A stretch of 64,000 nt of DNA, taken from the IMG/VR virus record IMGVR_UViG_3300032291_001597, positions 62,001 to 126,000 of that record. One strand, 5' to 3'. Made by a program: the position numbers and the translations under genes. The stretch comes from a virus. Below, piece after piece: positions 48,558 through 56,361 of the stretch (its first letter is position 1; every line of letters begins with the position of its first letter). The notes under the pieces are model-generated. The model was not told where the DNA came from. It saw only the letters and a program-made list of their open reading frames with translations, and did not search any database.

Positions 48558-49685
48558 ATGGCTACTCAAGAATATGCTGCTAGCATCCAGGGTGTGTCAA
48601 TTCGTGTCACCCGCCTAGACGCTAACGGTAACTTACTAAACGGCGCTGGTGATTCATACACCACGTCAGCATTTATGCGTGTTTCGTTCACTCCAGAATA
48701 TGAAGAGGGCGACGAAATCACCGAGAAGAACGCTAACGGCGTTGTTTGTGTGACCTACAAGTCTCCAGACACCCTAAAGCGTATTACTATGGAACTTGCC
48801 ATCTGTGAGCCAGACCCAGAAATCTCTGCTCTAATTTCAGGTGGTTTGTTGCTTCGCAAGAACCTAGGAACCTTTGCTAACCCAGACCTAAAGTCTGTCG
48901 GTTGGGCATCTCCTGGTGTTGGTGACGACCCTGCTGGTAACGGTGTTGCGATTGAGGCTTGGTCTCACGCAATCGCTAACGGTAAGAAGGCTTCTAACCT
49001 TCCTTACTTCCACTGGGTATTCCCATACGCTAAGTTGCGTCAGTCGGGTGACCGTGTAATTGAGAATGGTATGCTCGCTACCACTTTCGAAGGCTACGGT
49101 CTTGGAAACACTCAGTTCCTATCTGGTCCAGACGGACGCTGGGAGTTCCCAGTTGCCGCAGAGCGTCCATACTCTTATGCACGTACTGATTGGGCACCTA
49201 CTGGCTTGAAGGGCTTCTACACTTGGTCTGACAATGCCACCAACCCAATGTACTTCACTAAGGCTGGCGTAATTGACGCATCAACTATCACCATCTCTGG
49301 CGCTACTATTACCGCCAACACTACTAACGCAGTTGTCACCTTCTCTGGTGCACACGCTCTAGTTGCTAGCGATGTTGTGAAGGTTGAGAACCTTGGCGTT
49401 GACTTCAACACTGACAGTGTCGTTTTGACTTCTGTAAACGCTGCTGCCAACACCATCACTTACACCATCCCTGGTAGCGCTCCAGCAGCAAACGTAACCG
49501 CTACCGTAGGAAACACTGCTCGAATCGTTGTTATCAACAGCGTGACCGAAGTGCCTTCATACAACGTAGTTACTACCTTGCCTAACTCAAACACCACTGG
49601 TTACAACGTCCCTGGTAACGTCGCCTTCAATGCTGATGCTGCTATCGACCGTGTAATCACCTCTAACGAGGACCCAACCGCTTAG
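48558..49685 (+). CDS. Probable major tail (tube) protein
   Basis: 375 aa, ATG at 48558 behind AAAGGAGAATAG. The N-terminal half has the tail-tube pattern: VTRLDANGNLL, FMRVSFTPEYEEGDEITEKNANG, DTLKRITMELAICEPDPEISALISGG. A beta-rich module at about 241-318 (GAHALVASDVVKVENLGVDF) follows. No other tube candidate lies between the connectors and tail chaperones, where it usually is, which supports this call. The position before the connector genes is unusual. A large GAAA-capped hairpin follows the gene. Confidence 0.7.
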   Translation: MATQEYAASIQGVSIRVTRLDANGNLLNGAGDSYTTSAFMRVSFTPEYEEGDEITEKNANGVVCVTYKSPDTLKRITMELAICEPDPEISALISGGLLLRKNLGTFANPDLKSVGWASPGVGDDPAGNGVAIEAWSHAIANGKKASNLPYFHWVFPYAKLRQSGDRVIENGMLATTFEGYGLGNTQFLSGPDGRWEFPVAAERPYSYARTDWAPTGLKGFYTWSDNATNPMYFTKAGVIDASTITISGATITANTTNAVVTFSGAHALVASDVVKVENLGVDFNTDSVVLTSVNAAANTITYTIPGSAPAANVTATVGNTARIVVINSVTEVPSYNVVTTLPNSNTTGYNVPGNVAFNADAAIDRVITSNEDPTA

Positions 49686-49697
49686 TAGTTGGTTGAT

Positions 49698-49739
49698 ACG
49701 GGCGGCACGAGTTGTAGAAATACAAAGCGTGTCGCCCGT
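49698..49739 (+). other. Long intergenic RNA hairpin with GAAA tetraloop
   Basis: ACGGGCGGCACG (49698-49709) pairs with CGTGTCGCCCGT (49728-49739), one mismatch; inside, TTGTA (49712-49716) pairs with TACAA (49721-49725) around a GAAA loop, with a 2x2 internal loop between. No T run follows. It probably blocks 3' exonucleases, directs processing, or lowers read-through from the tail-tube gene to the connectors. Confidence 0.75.
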
Positions 49740-49765
49740 AACACTAGTGAGAGATATAGATATTT

Positions 49766-50872
49766 ATGACTGCATTATGGGTACAACCTAGTGACCTAGG
49801 TGACTACGAACTAACCGAGTATGCCCAAGAAGCCTGCGAAACCGCATCATTTTTGATGTGGGCTTTGTCTGGTCGTAAATACACTGGAACCACCACCGTT
49901 ACCGAGCGTTACGTTTGCGCTAAGCGTGCCTACCGTCTTGGCGCATCTTCTCGCAACTACGGCGGTATTTTGGTTGGTGGCGAGGTCTACAACATCCCAA
50001 TCAATGACTTTGATAACTATGCCGAACTAGTCGCCGATGGCCTAGCCCCTGAATCTAGAATTCGTCTACGCGGTAAAAATGTTACAAAAATCCACGCTGT
50101 TAGAGACAGAACTGGAAACATTCTCGACCCTTCTACTTACTACTTAGTAGACCATTCGGTCCTACAGGCAACCGCTGGAGTTCCTTGGACTCCTTGTAAC
50201 GTAGAAATTACTTACACTTATGGCTCTCCAGTCCCTGCTGCTGGTCGTATGGCTGCTAGAACTTTGGCTTTAGAATTCGCTCGACTATGGTCTGGCGACG
50301 ACGACTGTGCTCTCCCGCAACGCGTTACTTCTATCTCACGTCAGGGAGTTTCCTACACGCTTTTAGACAGTCAAGACTTTATTGACGATATGCGTACTGG
50401 CGTCTATGCCGTTGACCTATTCCTAAAGTCAGTAAACCCTGATGGAGCCAAGCGTCGCTCAAAAGTGTTTTCACCTGACGTGCCACGCGCTCGCAGATAC
50501 ACTCCTAAAGCACTCCCACTAACCGCAAACACCAAACTAGACCTTAGTGTTGTAAAGACCACTCCAGCAACTTGGAACTCTAATACCGCTACCGCAGATG
50601 TGACCATTTTCTTTGACGAAGTTGGTTGGACCCCACAACTGACCTTGTCTAACTATGGAGGCACTAAATCAGTGAATGTGTCTAGTTCAAATATCACGGT
50701 GAACAACGCTAGTGAAAGAATTACTTTTTCAATCCCTTATGCGGACGCTTACAACGCACTAGGAATCATAGACCCTGGAACATGGACACTCTACGCCACA
50801 AAAACGGTGGGAAACGTAGATACTGTCTCCGAAGTAGTTACTGGGAACTTAACCATCAAGTTATACAACTAA
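49766..50872 (+). CDS. Head-to-tail adaptor protein
   Basis: 368 aa, ATG at 49766; upstream is TATAGATAT rather than a clear ribosome site. The first 230 residues match the adaptor family that docks under the portal: ALWVQPSDLGDYELTEYAQEACETASFLMWALSGRKY, CNVEITYTYGSPVPAAGRMAARTLALEFARLW, RVTSISRQGVSYTLLDSQDFIDDMRTGVYAVDLFLKSVNPDG. The C-terminal 130 residues are an extra Ig-like beta domain (LDLSVVKTTPATWNSNTATADVTIFFDEVGW), absent from most adaptors I know, which may project from the neck. Confidence 0.8.
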   Translation: MTALWVQPSDLGDYELTEYAQEACETASFLMWALSGRKYTGTTTVTERYVCAKRAYRLGASSRNYGGILVGGEVYNIPINDFDNYAELVADGLAPESRIRLRGKNVTKIHAVRDRTGNILDPSTYYLVDHSVLQATAGVPWTPCNVEITYTYGSPVPAAGRMAARTLALEFARLWSGDDDCALPQRVTSISRQGVSYTLLDSQDFIDDMRTGVYAVDLFLKSVNPDGAKRRSKVFSPDVPRARRYTPKALPLTANTKLDLSVVKTTPATWNSNTATADVTIFFDEVGWTPQLTLSNYGGTKSVNVSSSNITVNNASERITFSIPYADAYNALGIIDPGTWTLYATKTVGNVDTVSEVVTGNLTIKLYN

Positions 50873-50889
50873 TAAAGAAAGAGGAAAAA

Positions 50890-51093
50890 ATGGCAGGATT
50901 TATGACTAACTTCCGCGCTGAAGACATGCCAGGTCGACCAAAGAAGACCGTAGCAAAGAAGCCAGCAGCGAAGAAGCCAGAACCAAAGCCCGTTGTAGTT
51001 GAGCCAGTGGTAGAAGCAGAAGTAAAGACTGCTAAGCCAGAGGTTAAGCGCACAACTGGTGGTGGCGGAACCACCGCATTGGTAGCGGAGTAA
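50890..51093 (+). CDS. Small Lys/Pro/Ala-rich neck-region protein
   Basis: 67 aa, ATG at 50890 behind AAAGAGGAAA. After MAGFMTNFRAEDMPGRP it is a low-complexity Lys/Pro/Ala/Val tract (KKTVAKKPAAKKPEPKP) and ends TTGGGGTTALVAE. Probably disordered. Between adaptor and connector genes, it may be a minor virion or assembly factor. The frame is open upstream only within the adaptor gene. Confidence 0.6.
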   Translation: MAGFMTNFRAEDMPGRPKKTVAKKPAAKKPEPKPVVVEPVVEAEVKTAKPEVKRTTGGGGTTALVAE

Positions 51094-51100
51094 CAAAAAA

Positions 51101-51607
51101 ATGGCGACTGAAATCGATAACTGGGGTGTCTCTGCTGACGCCATGAACCTCAAGGAATTCTTAGAAGGAGTCCTTGAGCGCGTTGTCAACACTTTTCAGT
51201 CTTACAATGTCAACTTACCAGCGCGTCAGTATTGGAATATGGGACAGCCAGCCGTGGATTGTGAGCAGTTGGTTGTTTCGTATCTCCAAATGTATCTAGG
51301 AACACCCGGTGCCGAAATCTCTCAGCCTATGAGGTGTCACGTTCCTAGAAGCGCAACTTTAAATATTTCTATCTCTAGAGCCACTCCCGTAGTTAGCCAG
51401 AACGGTAGACCTCCTTCGGCAGACAAAGTCGAAGCAGCCTCTACAATGCTGGCAATCGACTCTTGGGTTTTGATGCAGTCAATCAATGAGTTAGACCAGT
51501 GGGATGACACTGGATTTGGTATTGGGGTAATTGCTACTTCTGAAGTTGGAGAGCCTCAGGGTGGATTCCAAACCGTTTCCCTAAACATCACTATGGCGGT
51601 CCCATAA
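51101..51607 (+). CDS. Head-tail connector or tail terminator protein
   Basis: 168 aa, ATG at 51101. Features: DAMNLKEFLEGVLERVVNTFQSYNVNLPARQYW, CEQLVVSYLQMYLGTPGAEI and SATLNISISRATPVV with a conserved Trp-bearing helix near 140 (SWVLMQSINELDQWDDTG). This pattern fits the tail-terminator/minor connector proteins found at this place in actinophages. It abuts the next gene by 1 bp. Confidence 0.65.
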   Translation: MATEIDNWGVSADAMNLKEFLEGVLERVVNTFQSYNVNLPARQYWNMGQPAVDCEQLVVSYLQMYLGTPGAEISQPMRCHVPRSATLNISISRATPVVSQNGRPPSADKVEAASTMLAIDSWVLMQSINELDQWDDTGFGIGVIATSEVGEPQGGFQTVSLNITMAVP

Positions 51608-51608
51608 A

Positions 51609-52142
51609 ATGCCTGCTGGTGGTTTAATTCCAGATAGCCCGTGGATTTATGGGGCACAAAGAATCCTTAGAGGTAGTCGTAAGGCTGCTAAAAAGGGCGT
51701 TTTTGCTGGCGGTGGCAAGTTTAGTTACACCGTTGCAAGGGTCATTATCTACGACGCTAAATTAAACTCTTTCCTTAACACTCGCTCTGGACCGCTTTGG
51801 TGGTATCTAGAAAAGCGCCTCGAGAAGGCTATGAAAGGCGCAAGAGTTGCCGCTAAGGGTAGAAAAGGTTATGGAACTGGAGCACTTAGTAACTCTCTTA
51901 GTAGTTATCACTTAGGAAACGCTAAAGGCCAGTTTCTAGGGATTAAAGCAGAAAAACCTTACGCTGCTGCCGTTCACGAGGGCGCTCTACCACACGTAAT
52001 AAGACCTAAAGACCCTAACGGAAAACTAGTGTTTTTTAGGAAGGGAAGATTGATTGTTACTAGGCAGGTAAATCACCCCGGAATACAGCAAAGAAGCACC
52101 ACTAAGTACCTCTCCAGTCAACTCAGGCACTTCCTGGACTAG
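51609..52142 (+). CDS. HK97 gp10-like head-tail joining protein
   Basis: 177 aa, ATG at 51609 just after the upstream stop. The pattern AAKGRKGYGTGALSNSLSSYHLG, then AEKPYAAAVHEGALPHVIRPKD, then LVFFRKGRLIVTRQVNHPG matches the gp10-like neck/tail completion family. It is basic. In siphoviruses such proteins connect the head-completion ring with the tail. A 69-bp gap with a TATTT-rich stretch separates it from the chaperone gene. Confidence 0.8.
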   Translation: MPAGGLIPDSPWIYGAQRILRGSRKAAKKGVFAGGGKFSYTVARVIIYDAKLNSFLNTRSGPLWWYLEKRLEKAMKGARVAAKGRKGYGTGALSNSLSSYHLGNAKGQFLGIKAEKPYAAAVHEGALPHVIRPKDPNGKLVFFRKGRLIVTRQVNHPGIQQRSTTKYLSSQLRHFLD

Positions 52143-52211
52143 TAAAATAATAAAGAGGAAATACTTATTTTCTACATAAGACAACGCATATAGCGAGAAA
52201 GAGAAACAAAA

Positions 52212-52553
52212 ATGACTGATAACAAATTCAAAGATTTTGGTGTTGGACCAGACACATCCTCACTACCAAAAATTTCTTTCAAAATTCACGGTGAAGATTT
52301 TTCTGCCGTTCCAGCGGTTCAGGGAAAACTTCTCATTGACCTAGTTAGAGACGCGAACTCGGACGACCCTGTAAAGCAGAGCGCAAGCATCGAGATGTTC
52401 TTTAATTCGGTTTTGGAAGACGAAAGCCTAGTTAGATTCAATGCTCTTCTTACCGACAAGCACAGAATTGTTACTACCGAGACTTTGGGAGAAGTTGTTG
52501 GATGGCTAGTGGAGCAGTATGGTGACCGCCCGGAAGCGCAGCCAGGGGCTTAG
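52212..52553 (+). CDS. Tail assembly chaperone, short form
   Basis: 113 aa, ATG at 52212 behind AGAAAGAGAAAC. Homologous in position and style to lambda gpG: an acidic alpha-helical protein (GKLLIDLVRDANSDDPVKQSASIEMFFNSVLEDESLVRFNALL; ETLGEVVGWLVEQYGDRP) that coats the tape measure during tail assembly. The gene directly upstream of the tape measure is where it is always found. A -1 frameshift would extend it into the 52583-52960 frame. Confidence 0.85.
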   Translation: MTDNKFKDFGVGPDTSSLPKISFKIHGEDFSAVPAVQGKLLIDLVRDANSDDPVKQSASIEMFFNSVLEDESLVRFNALLTDKHRIVTTETLGEVVGWLVEQYGDRPEAQPGA

Positions 52554-52582
52554 CGATTTGGGCGCTTGACCTCTGGCCTTAT

Positions 52583-52960
52583 GTGAATGGTAAAGCGTTG
52601 ATGAATGGATTACGACTAAATCAGATGGAAATGTCTGAGATGTTAGATGTAATCCATTACATCTTCGAAGAAGATATGACGTTCAGCACTGGAGAGCAGG
52701 CTGACGCCCAAACTGATATTAGAAAATCTTTGTATAAAGAGTTGTATCACAAAGACTACAAATACAACAGAAGTTCTGGAAAAAAGAATAGAGCAAGCGG
52801 ATTTGACGACATCGATGGATTGATGGAGGAAGAACAGCCTGTAGTTCCTGTTGACCCCGTTAAGGAGTCTCAGAAAGTGAAGGCTTACACCCCTCCAACA
52901 AACTTGAACGCTGACAGTCCATTACCGTTTGGAAATGTGCTAGACGCGCCTATCGGCTAG
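52583..52960 (+). CDS. Tail assembly chaperone, frameshift extension
   Basis: The -1 frame relative to the short chaperone is open from 52526 (just after TGA at 52523-52525) to 52960 and encodes AIWALDLWPYVNGKALMNGL and DVIHYIFEEDMTF, typical of gpT-like extensions. The GTG at 52583 has no ribosome site, so the product is almost surely the long fusion from 52212. Shift must occur within 52526-52553. No canonical XXXYYYZ site is seen; CCCGGAA (52529-52535) and AGGGGCT (52544-52550) are the best candidates. Confidence 0.75.
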   Translation: MNGKALMNGLRLNQMEMSEMLDVIHYIFEEDMTFSTGEQADAQTDIRKSLYKELYHKDYKYNRSSGKKNRASGFDDIDGLMEEEQPVVPVDPVKESQKVKAYTPPTNLNADSPLPFGNVLDAPIG

Positions 52961-52992
52961 CACTATTTGTATTTGCGAAGGAGGTGAGATAG

Positions 52993-55900
52993 TTGGCAGT
53001 AGTCGGTGAAGCGCACATTATTGTTCGCGCCATAACTGATGGCGTGAAGGATGACATAAAGCGCGGCTTCAGTGGTGGAGGCACTTCTGGTAGACGTGCT
53101 GGTGAGAGCATCGGTCAAGCCTTCAAACGCGGATTTAACGACGGTGCTTATAAAGATAAAAGCATGTTCGGTAAATTAGCGGCTGGTCTTCGCACTGCTT
53201 TTCCTCAAGCGCAAGCAACTGCCAAAGCATTTACTCGACTGACTAGGGTCAGTTTCGCACTAGGACCAATTCTAAGCATTTTGGGACAATCCATATATAG
53301 TGTTGTTGGTGGATTAGTTGCTTTAGGTGGTTCCGTTCTCGCCGCCGTGCCGTCTTTGATGACCCTAGTAAGCGCATTTGTTGCGATAAAAGTTGCAAGC
53401 GCTATTGCTAAATTTGCTTTAGGTGGAATTGGCAAGGCTGTATCTCAGGCGGCGGCGGCTTCATCAAAAGCAGCAGAACGCGAGAAAGCAATTAATGATG
53501 CTAAAAAGCGCCTCACCAGAGTCATTGAAGGCAACATCGAGCGTTTGGCTCAGGCCACTAAGCGTCTAACAAAGGCAGAATTAGATTTAGCCAAGGCAAC
53601 TAGACAAGCATATGAAGAATTCCAGCAACTCGGCTTTGATGCCGAAGACGCAGCGATTGCTGAAAAGCGTGCCGCTATGGAACTCGAAGATGCTAGGGCC
53701 GCTCTAGCCAGAGTACAGGACCTACCGCCTAACTCACGTGCTCGAAAAGAAGCAGAACTCGCTTTTGCTGAGGCTGAATTAAACTTACGTAAAGCCAAGG
53801 ACAGAGTCAGCGACTTGTCAGAGGAGCAAGACAAGTACGCTCAAAATGGAATTATGGCTAATGAGGGCCTACAGTCTGCTACTGAAGCGTATGCGGAGGC
53901 TCAGGATGGCGTTGCCGATGCAGTAATTCAGAATCAGAGAGATTTAGTAGAAGCGGAAGAAGGCGTAGCCGAGGCTAAAAAAGACTCCGCTGGGGTCGAC
54001 CCATATGCTGGTTTGACTGCATCTCAAAAATCGTTTGCTAAGTACTTATTCGGTATTAGAGGCAAACTAGACGAACTGAAAGAAGCCGCGGCCAAGGGAT
54101 TCTTGCCAGTTCTCCAAGAACAAATGGACCGTCTTATGAAGAACGGTTTTTATGATGTTCTAAAGCAAGGCTTCGCTGATGCTGGCGTTGCGTTAGGTGG
54201 CTTCGTTACCAAACTGGCTGACGCTTTTTCTGAGCCAAAATCTCAGCAGGACCTAGCCGCGTTTTTTGCTTCCCTAAAAACTATTCTTCCAATTGTTGGA
54301 GAAATCCTAGGCAACGTTTTCAAGAGTTTCTTGTCTCTCCTCAAGGCTTCTGGACCAGCCACTGAGCGCTTTCTAAACTTCATCAATAAAAACACTGGTG
54401 CGTTCGCTGACTTCTTGGGCGCGTCTGAGGCAGATGGTACTCTGCAAACATTCTTTGACAAATCAGAATTAATGGCTGAAAAGATTCTTGGAGTCTTTGG
54501 CAATGTCTTCAAGGGCATCGGTGGAATCATTATGACCAACTTGGACATAGATTCGCCGGGTGGAAGAATTATTAGTTATCTAGATGAGATAACTGGCAAG
54601 TTTGCCACCTTCGCTGAGCAACCAGGCTTCACCGAAAGCATGGACGCTATGGCTACCAACTTCATAGCCATAAGCGACTTTGTTTTAGGTTTGATTGACT
54701 CCCTAGGTGGACTAGCCGTAGACACTAACGTCGCCGAGTTCTTCAATACTCTTACTTCAGAGGGTCTACCTATTTTTGAGTCCATCGTCACGGAACTTGG
54801 TGCCGTAGGTCCGTCGCTGGCTGACTTTATCGTAAATATGCTTGAGTTGATTGCTATATTTACGGACTCCGAGGCTCCTAGCACATTCTTTGACACTCTG
54901 AATGGCGCTCTAGAATTTCTAAACCCGATTCTAAAAAATGACACGGTTAAGGGTTTTATTGATGGCGCATCTCAGGTGTTTGCGTTTACAACTGCCATCT
55001 CCCTAATAGGTCAAGTTGGTGGAAAAGCCTTTGACGTAGTTATCGGAAACCTTGCCAATGTTTTTGAGAAGTTTGAAACGGTCAAGAACGTTGCTGGAAA
55101 GGTCGGAGAGGGCTTTAAGAAGGTTGGTGACGTTTGGAAGAGCGGCCCTTGGGGCAAGGTAGCGATTATTCTTGGTGTAATTATTGCCGCCTTTACTGCT
55201 CTTTACGCAACAAACGAAGAATTTAGAACAGCAGTAGATGCCGCTTGGAAGACAATCCAAGATGCTTTCGGCGAGGCAATGAAAACAATTGGTCCAGTAT
55301 TAGCAACTATCGGAACTGCTTTCGGAGACCTAATCAAGAGTTTGATGGGCGGTGGAGAAGGTGGTGGAGAAAGTTTCTTGACTGGCATCGTCACTTTCCT
55401 TGCCGAGGGAATTCAGAAACTTGCAGAGTTTATCGCTCCGCTTCTTCCTATGCTTGCCGATTTTGTTGCTGACGGACTAACTGCTCTATTTGACATCCTA
55501 AAAGACCTCGCTCCAGTCTTTATGGACATGATTAATAACCTTCTACCAATCTTCAAGGACTTGTTCGCTACTCTTGCTCCTATCTTTGCTGACCTAATGA
55601 GGACTCTTGCCCCGTTGGTTGTACAAATTATCAAGTCTTTGATGCCAGCGTTCAAGGGAATAATGGATGCCATTATGCCTTTGATTCCTATTCTTATTCA
55701 GTCGCTAGTCCCAATTATCAAAGTTTTGGCAGACGTATTCAAGGCTGTGGTTCCTTTTATTGTTGACATAGTTAAGCAGTTGGCTAAGTTCCTAGCGCCG
55801 ATTCTGGTCACAGTTGGCGAGTTTATTGGTGAGATTGCTAAGCAACTCCCAGGTATGTTCAAACTCTTTATGGAAGGATTCAAGAAGGTAATTGACTTCA

Positions 55901-56361
55901 TCAAGCCAATTATCAATGGAATCCTCGGAGGTATTGAGGGATTCGTAAACGGAATTATTGACGGTCTAAACTTCCTAATCAAGGGAGTAAACAAGATTAA
56001 GTTCAAGGTCCCAGACTGGGTGCCTTTCATTGGTGGAAATGAAATCAAGTTCACCATCCCAGAGGTTGGCAAAATCAAACTTCCTAGACTTGCTCAGGGT
56101 GGAACTGTAATGCCAAGCCCAGGCGGAACCATTGCTCAGATTGCCGAGGCTGGACGTCCAGAGCGTGTAGAGCCACTAGACCCTAGCGGGCTATCTAAGC
56201 GTGACCGCGCAATGATTGAACTATTGGCTGGTCGCAATGTGGGGGGCGGTCAGGGTGTAACTGTAAACGTCTATCCAAGTGCTGGAATGGATGAAAGAGA
56301 CTTGGCAGAAAAGGTCTCTAGACAACTACAACTTATGATGCGTAAAGGTGCTACAACATAA
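52993..56361 (+). CDS. Tape measure protein
   Basis: 1122 aa. TTG at 52993 follows a strong GAAGGAGGTGAG (52977-52988). It fixes tail length and leaves with the DNA. Visible parts: a basic N-terminus (GFSGGGTSGRRAGESIGQAFKRGFNDG), a hydrophobic stretch (about 95-150), a long coiled coil (about 155-320), repeated hydrophobic helices (570-1000) that could enter the membrane, and a C-terminal GTVMPSPGGTIAQIAEAGRPERVEPLDPSG block common in tape measures. A tail of roughly 165 nm follows if 1.5 A per residue applies (general rule, not measured). It overlaps the next gene by one base. Confidence 0.9.
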   Translation: MAVVGEAHIIVRAITDGVKDDIKRGFSGGGTSGRRAGESIGQAFKRGFNDGAYKDKSMFGKLAAGLRTAFPQAQATAKAFTRLTRVSFALGPILSILGQSIYSVVGGLVALGGSVLAAVPSLMTLVSAFVAIKVASAIAKFALGGIGKAVSQAAAASSKAAEREKAINDAKKRLTRVIEGNIERLAQATKRLTKAELDLAKATRQAYEEFQQLGFDAEDAAIAEKRAAMELEDARAALARVQDLPPNSRARKEAELAFAEAELNLRKAKDRVSDLSEEQDKYAQNGIMANEGLQSATEAYAEAQDGVADAVIQNQRDLVEAEEGVAEAKKDSAGVDPYAGLTASQKSFAKYLFGIRGKLDELKEAAAKGFLPVLQEQMDRLMKNGFYDVLKQGFADAGVALGGFVTKLADAFSEPKSQQDLAAFFASLKTILPIVGEILGNVFKSFLSLLKASGPATERFLNFINKNTGAFADFLGASEADGTLQTFFDKSELMAEKILGVFGNVFKGIGGIIMTNLDIDSPGGRIISYLDEITGKFATFAEQPGFTESMDAMATNFIAISDFVLGLIDSLGGLAVDTNVAEFFNTLTSEGLPIFESIVTELGAVGPSLADFIVNMLELIAIFTDSEAPSTFFDTLNGALEFLNPILKNDTVKGFIDGASQVFAFTTAISLIGQVGGKAFDVVIGNLANVFEKFETVKNVAGKVGEGFKKVGDVWKSGPWGKVAIILGVIIAAFTALYATNEEFRTAVDAAWKTIQDAFGEAMKTIGPVLATIGTAFGDLIKSLMGGGEGGGESFLTGIVTFLAEGIQKLAEFIAPLLPMLADFVADGLTALFDILKDLAPVFMDMINNLLPIFKDLFATLAPIFADLMRTLAPLVVQIIKSLMPAFKGIMDAIMPLIPILIQSLVPIIKVLADVFKAVVPFIVDIVKQLAKFLAPILVTVGEFIGEIAKQLPGMFKLFMEGFKKVIDFIKPIINGILGGIEGFVNGIIDGLNFLIKGVNKIKFKVPDWVPFIGGNEIKFTIPEVGKIKLPRLAQGGTVMPSPGGTIAQIAEAGRPERVEPLDPSGLSKRDRAMIELLAGRNVGGGQGVTVNVYPSAGMDERDLAEKVSRQLQLMMRKGATT

